From positions 1 through 9,042 of the forward strand of contig JBOGDQ010000112.1 in the NCBI GenBank assembly GCA_050742975.1: a DNA stretch of 9,042 bases, given 5' to 3'. The notes beneath the pieces were generated by a model, which made no database searches, was not told the DNA's origin, and saw only the letters and a list, made by a program, of their open reading frames with translations. The position numbers and the translations under genes were made by a program. This DNA is from JBDTGE01 sp050742975. GTDB lineage: Bacteria; Actinomycetota; Actinomycetes; Mycobacteriales; Jatrophihabitantaceae. This document shows positions 5,755 through 9,042 of this stretch, one piece after another. The first letter of the stretch is position 1; every line of letters starts with the position of its first letter.

Positions 5755-7458
5755 ATGGCCGCACCGAACCCACGTGATGATCTGCGCCGCCTGGCGGGAC
5801 TTGCCAGACGGTGCACGACCCTGCGCCATGCTGGCGCGCTGGTGGCCTGGATCGAGGACGACGCCAGGCCGGTGACTGCCGGCCGGGTACTGCGCCGCGC
5901 GGATGTGCCGGTGGCGGGCGCCGCGCTGGGCGTGTCCGTTCCCGCGCGGGTGCGCACCGCGGCCGATGTCAGGGCGCTGCACCGGCCATGGTGTGTGGCC
6001 CTCGCGCTGGGCCTGCTGCGGATCGGCGACGGCATCGTCGAGAGAGCCCGGGTTGGTGGGCAAGGCGACGAGGAGGTGCTCGAGGGCTGGCGGGCCGGCC
6101 TTCGAGCGGTGTGCGCGGCCGAATCGCGTCCGCAGGACGAGGACAGCGTCCGGTTGCTGGCTGCCTCGCTGTTGTCGGTTCTCGCTCAGGCCGACTCCGG
6201 TGGGGCGCCTCGGGACGGGGAGTTGACGACGGCCGTGCACGAGAAACTGCGCGAGCTGTGCGAGGTGTATGACAAGTCTTTCTGGGAAATCACGCAAGTA
6301 CGCGAGCGGTACGGCGATCCGGAGGTGGACGAGCCGTGGGACGGGTTGGTCTCGCTACTCGCGGGATTCGGGGCCGTCGCACCGGCGCCGAGCGGGCCGG
6401 TGATCACTCCGCTGGGTCGCTGGGCCGGGCCGCAGATCTGTGCCGACCTGCCGGCGCTGGCGAGCCCGCAGCTGTCCGCTTCGGAACTCATCGCCGAGTT
6501 CACGCGCTTCGCTGACGAGCAGCAGCAGTGGCATGTCGCCTGGAGCTGGCTGGCCGAGCGCGACCCTGCCGGGGCCGCGCGCGAGATCCTCGCTGCTGCG
6601 GAGCAGGTGTCGCCGCTGAGCCGCTGCCGGGCCGTCGCCGTGGTCGAACGGCTCGGTGACGACGCCCTGCCGGCCTGGCGGGAGGTCGCGGCAGTCCCGA
6701 ACGTCGGTCCGCACGCGCGGGCTGTGCTGGCGGGGGTGGACCAGGTGTCAGCGCCCCAGGACGCGGATTGGTGGTGGCTGGCCACCGAAGCGGCCGCGGC
6801 CGCGCTCGAGGACGGCGGCCCGGACGGGGCACTGACCCGTGTGTCCGAGGCGATGCCCGGGGACGGCTTGGACGAGCAATTGGCCGCCGTGCTGGCGACT
6901 GGGCACCCCGGCGCCGGGGAATTGACGCGGGCGGTGGCCGCGTTTGCCGCATCGGGCGTGCCTCGGTCCGTCGACCAGATCGTCCGGCTGAAGGTCTCGC
7001 TGCGCGGCATGCGCCCACCGATCTGGCGGAAGATCCACATGCCTGTCACCGCGACCCTGGGCGACCTGCATGCGATGATCCAGGTCGTCTATGGCTGGGA
7101 CGGCGATCACCTGCACGTCTTCCGAGTCGGAAAATGGACCTACAGCGACCCGTTCGTCGACCTCTATGACGCGCGAGACGAGGACGAAGTGCGCCTGGGG
7201 AACTTGGCGGCCTCGAGCCCGGTGAAGATCGCCTACACCTACGATCTCGGCGCTTGCTGGGAGCACGAGATCACGATGGAGGGTGTGGCGGAGCGCGAAC
7301 CCGGGCGGGATTACCCGGCCTGCACCGGGTTCTGCGGTGACTCGCCGGAGGAATACGAGTTCGACGATCCCGACGACGGGCCGGGCCAACCCCGCACGTT
7401 CGACGTCGCCGACGTCAACCGCATGCTGGCCGCACGTTTCGCCGCGCCCGACAAGTGA
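5755..7458 (+). CDS. Large protein with C-terminal pRiA4b ORF-3-like domain
   Basis: This is a 567-residue protein. Residues about 406-567 match the plasmid pRiA4b ORF-3 family. The visible signatures are LKVSLRGMRPPIWRKI (412-427), LGDLHAMIQVVYGWDGDHLH, KIAYTYDLGACWEHEI and a closing FDVADVNRML. This family is widespread in bacteria and plasmids, and its biochemical role is not established. The N-terminal 400 residues are mostly helical. VITPLGRWAG (216-225) resembles the wing end of a winged-helix domain often seen in actinomycete relatives of this architecture, and the section after it is HEAT-like (residues 245-400). In the C-terminal domain the usual cysteine-rich stretch is reduced to YPACTGFCGDSPEE. 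No membrane segments or signal peptide are seen. A perfect hairpin follows 27 nt after the stop. Confidence 0.88.
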   Translation: MAAPNPRDDLRRLAGLARRCTTLRHAGALVAWIEDDARPVTAGRVLRRADVPVAGAALGVSVPARVRTAADVRALHRPWCVALALGLLRIGDGIVERARVGGQGDEEVLEGWRAGLRAVCAAESRPQDEDSVRLLAASLLSVLAQADSGGAPRDGELTTAVHEKLRELCEVYDKSFWEITQVRERYGDPEVDEPWDGLVSLLAGFGAVAPAPSGPVITPLGRWAGPQICADLPALASPQLSASELIAEFTRFADEQQQWHVAWSWLAERDPAGAAREILAAAEQVSPLSRCRAVAVVERLGDDALPAWREVAAVPNVGPHARAVLAGVDQVSAPQDADWWWLATEAAAAALEDGGPDGALTRVSEAMPGDGLDEQLAAVLATGHPGAGELTRAVAAFAASGVPRSVDQIVRLKVSLRGMRPPIWRKIHMPVTATLGDLHAMIQVVYGWDGDHLHVFRVGKWTYSDPFVDLYDARDEDEVRLGNLAASSPVKIAYTYDLGACWEHEITMEGVAEREPGRDYPACTGFCGDSPEEYEFDDPDDGPGQPRTFDVADVNRMLAARFAAPDK

Positions 7459-7484
7459 TCGACTCCCGCTGCGCCGACCCTGCG

Positions 7485-7510
7485 CCGCGCGATCTGTGTT
7501 GATCGCGCGG
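7485..7510 (+). terminator. Perfect 10-bp hairpin after the pRiA4b-like gene
   Basis: CCGCGCGATC (7485-7494) and GATCGCGCGG (7501-7510) pair perfectly around loop TGTGTT. The hairpin starts 27 nt after the stop codon and is the strongest terminator-like structure in the window. It lacks a T tract. Confidence 0.65.
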
Positions 7511-7519
7511 GATCGCGGA

Positions 7520-7542
7520 GCGATTGCGTGCCGCCGCATCGC
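7520..7542 (+). terminator. Second hairpin in tandem
   Basis: GCGAT-T-GCG (7520-7528) pairs with CGCATCGC (7535-7542) with one bulged T. It lies 9 nt after the first hairpin. It could be a backup terminator or a transcript-end stabiliser. Confidence 0.35.
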
Positions 7543-7547
7543 AGCGA

Positions 7548-7666
7548 CTCTGGGGTCGCCCTACCATCGTGGTCATGGTGGTCGGGGCAGTTCGACAGGG
7601 GCTGGAGTATTCGACCGAGCTGGCCGCGAGAGCGAATGTCACCTGGTGCTTCGGCCCTCGGCGTGA
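7548..7666 (+). pseudogene. Decayed second copy of the DUF433 antitoxin
   Basis: The frame reads GRPTIVVMVV, then GAVRQGLEYSTELAA. This aligns with GLRMSVGMVV and DVQQALEYSVALAE of the copy at 86-328. Between these blocks exactly 63 nt (21 codons) are missing relative to copy 1. After ELAA there is a 2-nt insertion (CCGCGAGAG against CCGAGAG). Correcting it gives ESECHLVLRPSA and a TGA at 7664-7666, nearly identical to ESEYHLALRPSA-stop in copy 1. The N-terminal DPE...GKPC block is absent, so this cannot be a functional antitoxin. The hairpins ending at 7542 lie just upstream. Confidence 0.75.
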
Positions 7667-7760
7667 GGTTTCTGGGTGGCGAGAATCTGTCCCCGCGGCT
7701 GTGCGTGCTCTTGACGGCTGGCGACGGCGTCGCCGCCCAAGGTGCGCGACGAGGGTGGTC
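7663..7760 (+). pseudogene. Decayed second copy of the DUF5615/PIN-like toxin
   Basis: GTG 7663 overlaps the antitoxin-remnant stop by GTGA, exactly as in copy 1, and encodes VRFLGGENLSPRLCVLLTAG against VRFLLDENLSPRLAGFLTGG. The conserved acidic residue of DEN is replaced by glycine (GEN). Further on, a different frame gives VRDEG near 7746-7760, resembling the VRDxGL block expected next in DUF5615 proteins, so another frameshift is likely around 7735. Beyond that the similarity is lost, and the region runs into the convergent PIN-toxin gene ending at 7796. Confidence 0.7.
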
Positions 7761-7795
7761 CGGTTGTTGTCTCGGTGTGCGAAGGACGGCAGGCG

Positions 7796-8380
7796 CTATC
7801 GGCTTTCTGGGCAGTGGAGGCGGTGCCGAAGACTGGTCGCGATGTGTGGTGCGCCTGCTTGTGCGAGGCCGAGGGCGAGTTCGCAGGGGGTGCGGGGCGG
7901 TTGTTGTTTCTGACCAGCGGCGCGTCGGACGACGTCGAGGAAGGCGGACGGCCGGCGTTGGAGCAGGCCGTGCAGGTACTCATCTGCTGAGCAGACGGTG
8001 ACCCCGTGTTGTGCGAGGAAGTCGGCGGGGAAGTCTCGCTGGTTGCGGGTGAGCAGGACGGTGACGGGGCCGTAGGCGCATGCTGCGGTGTGCACGCGAT
8101 CGTCAGGATCTCGGCCGGGGACATGGCTGAGGTGGTTTCGGTAGACCGCGGGGTCGATCCGGGTGCTCGCGAAGTGTTCCCGTACCGCGGTCGCGACCGA
8201 TGCGGCGGTCTGCGGGCTGCGCCTGCCCTCGCGGACTATCACGCGCTGCCACTCGTCGAGCAATTCGTCGGTCCAGCAGAAATCGAGCAGGAGATCTTCG
8301 GCCAGCGACAGCAGGAGATCCATGATGCTGAACGGGAACAGCTCGTTTGCGTCGACGAAGACGCGGTCGTGGTGACTCAC
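7796..8380 (-). CDS. PIN-domain toxin (VapC-like, PIN_3 type)
   Basis: This 194-residue protein carries PIN-domain acidic motifs in order: VFVDANELFPFS (D10), WTDELLDEW (E39/E43), GRDPDDRVHTAAC (D93/D94) and LLTRNQRDFP (N113, D116). PIN domains are metal-dependent ribonucleases, and in VapC toxins they cut tRNA or rRNA. The longer type seen here, with a C-terminal tail (PPRTPCELALGLAQAG), resembles the PIN_3 group, which is more divergent than classical short VapC; the RNA target is unknown. The GTG start overlaps the upstream antitoxin stop by 4 nt (8377-8380), so translation is coupled. All expected catalytic acids are present and the frame is intact, so the toxin should be active unless neutralised. 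Confidence 0.87.
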   Translation of the reverse strand: MSHHDRVFVDANELFPFSIMDLLLSLAEDLLLDFCWTDELLDEWQRVIVREGRRSPQTAASVATAVREHFASTRIDPAVYRNHLSHVPGRDPDDRVHTAACAYGPVTVLLTRNQRDFPADFLAQHGVTVCSADEYLHGLLQRRPSAFLDVVRRAAGQKQQPPRTPCELALGLAQAGAPHIATSLRHRLHCPESR

Positions 8381-8772
8381 TCAGCCCGGTCTGGGGTGGC
8401 CAGCGCGGCCCGGATCGCCTCGGCGCCGCGGCGACGCCGGTCGCGTTCGGCGGCCAGCGCGACGACGTCGTCCACGCGGATTCGCCGGTGACTGCTGCCG
8501 GGCAGTCGCCGATATGCCAGGGTCCCGTCCGCAAGCAGGCGGTCGACGAATTGCCGAGTCACGCCCAACAGGTCGGCTGCCGCGGCCGGGGTGAGTTCGC
8601 GATCGGGGCGTAGGAGCAGGAGCCGGTCTCCGTTCGCGAGTTCGGTGAACACCGCGCGCACCGTCGCACCGAATTCGCTGCTCGGATCGGCCTCCGCCGC
8701 GAATCGGGCCGCGCTCGTGCGCGCTTGGTCATCGGCCGCAGCGAACACCGTCACGGGACTGGGTGTCGTCAT
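8377..8772 (-). CDS. Excisionase-type HTH antitoxin (partner of PIN toxin)
   Basis: This 131-residue protein has a helix-turn-helix at residues 60-102: LTPAAAADLLGVTRQFVDRL, then LADGTLAYRRLPGSSHRRI, then RVDDVVALA. This is the MerR/excisionase (HTH_17) pattern with the S-S-H-R-R-I wing. An N-terminal arm (residues 33-57, FGATVRAVFTELANGDRLLL) is probably a helix with a strand. Such proteins are known as antitoxins upstream of PIN_3-type toxins. In the classical arrangement the antitoxin binds its own promoter and covers the toxin active site. The ATG at 8772 follows TATACT by 6 nt, so the mRNA is probably leaderless. The stop overlaps the toxin start. Autoregulation is inferred from the duplicated CTGCAA motif in the promoter. 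Confidence 0.87.
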   Translation of the reverse strand: MTTPSPVTVFAAADDQARTSAARFAAEADPSSEFGATVRAVFTELANGDRLLLLRPDRELTPAAAADLLGVTRQFVDRLLADGTLAYRRLPGSSHRRIRVDDVVALAAERDRRRRGAEAIRAALATPDRAE

Positions 8773-8778
8773 GGCACC

Positions 8779-8806
8779 AGTATAGAAACGTCTGCAATAA
8801 CTGCAA
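8779..8806 (-). promoter_or_regulatory. Promoter of the PIN toxin-antitoxin operon with duplicated motif
   Basis: Read on the minus strand, TTGCAG (8806-8801) is followed by a 16-nt spacer and TATACT (8784-8779), then 6 nt and the ATG. This is the best promoter in the window. A second TTGCAG lies inside the spacer (8797-8792), giving a 9-nt direct repeat. The TGCA cores are themselves palindromic and are spaced 5 nt apart. This is a plausible operator for the HTH antitoxin. Confidence 0.65.
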
Positions 8807-9042
8807 CTGATGTCGGTTGTCTGCGAGCGCGGGTCGGCGCAAAACGACCCGTATGGTGCTGTCCGCGCGGGATATACGCGGGATCGATCATGGTTGAAGA
8901 TCGGCAGAGGTGTGGCCCGCGGCCCGCATCACTGCGCCGCCAGCTCAGTGAACGGCTTCAGTAGCGGCCCTCGCGCAGGACAATTCTCCCACCAGCGCCG
9001 TGGCATCGATCATCGCTGCGGTTACAGCTCCGTGCTCGTTGC
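8807..9042. other. Right edge, no gene assigned
   Basis: A 7-bp perfect inverted repeat CGGGTCG/CGACCCG (8830-8836 with 8845-8851, loop GCGCAAAA) and a direct repeat CGCGGGAT (8866-8873 and 8877-8884) are present. Short open frames run to the right edge on both strands, but none is recognisable. Confidence 0.35.

Noticed and set aside
6186..7539. Overlapping minus-strand open frames of 263-287 codons
   Set aside because: They are antisense to the pRiA4b-type gene, which has clear family motifs and a ribosome binding site. The antisense products are rich in S, A, T and R without domain signatures.
86..7760. The two DUF433/DUF5615 copies as terminal repeats of a mobile element
   Set aside because: No transposase or integrase, no terminal inverted repeats and no target-site duplication were found. 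The copies are diverged genes in the same orientation, so a composite element is not supported.
8006..8491. 161-codon plus-strand open frame
   Set aside because: It is antisense to the intact PIN toxin and its antitoxin, which have catalytic motifs and a 4-nt coupled overlap.
8890..8964. 24-codon plus-strand ORF (MVEDRQRCGPRP...)
   Set aside because: Very short, with TATACG 11 nt before the ATG rather than the 6-7 nt seen elsewhere, no ribosome binding site and no known family.
8945..9040. Open minus-strand frame running off the right edge and ending at 8945
   Set aside because: About 31 codons, with an indifferent GC3 profile and no recognisable motif. Another frame is open over much of the same stretch, so coding cannot be supported.

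Overview
The window is GC-rich DNA whose reading frames use codons ending mostly in G or C. Several genes start with GTG, and many have a TANNNT -10 element only 6-7 nt before the start codon, as in leaderless transcripts. This points to a high-GC actinomycete. A Nocardia- or Rhodococcus-like host is a guess from gene style, not something the sequence proves. No rRNA, tRNA, CRISPR array or intact transposase was seen.

Left part (1-1240) is a graveyard of toxin-antitoxin genes. An apparently intact DUF433-type antitoxin (86-328) overlaps a DUF5615/PIN-like toxin that stops after 37 codons (325-438). It is followed by a decayed XRE-antitoxin/nucleotidyltransferase pair (628-1044), broken by a 5-bp tandem duplication in the antitoxin and a 1-nt loss in the toxin. 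The 200 bases after that hold nothing recognisable.

Centre-left (1241-4929) looks healthy. A small CcbP-like (calcium-binding family) gene on the minus strand diverges from a 264-aa alpha-helical protein of unknown function on the plus strand. Next is a 788-aa 2-oxoglutarate/Fe(II) oxygenase with a complete H-D-H-R active-site set and a large C-terminal extension that, from memory, resembles fungal proteins. A stem-loop sits just after its stop codon.

Centre-right (4930-7542) starts with a gene-poor stretch containing a strongly base-paired segment (5104-5200), which is either a structured RNA or a 52-aa leaderless ORF. A 16-bp promoter/start sequence upstream of it recurs 214 bp downstream, in front of a 123-aa protein of unknown function. 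Then comes a 567-aa protein whose last 160 residues are a pRiA4b ORF-3-type domain, closed by a perfect 10-bp hairpin.

Right part (7548-9042) has a second, more decayed copy of the DUF433/DUF5615 pair. Convergent to it is an intact VapBC-like module on the minus strand: an excisionase-type HTH antitoxin and a PIN toxin overlapping by 4 nt, with a clear promoter carrying a duplicated CTGCAA motif. The main theme is toxin-antitoxin turnover around a small set of accessory genes. No pathway links the healthy genes with certainty.
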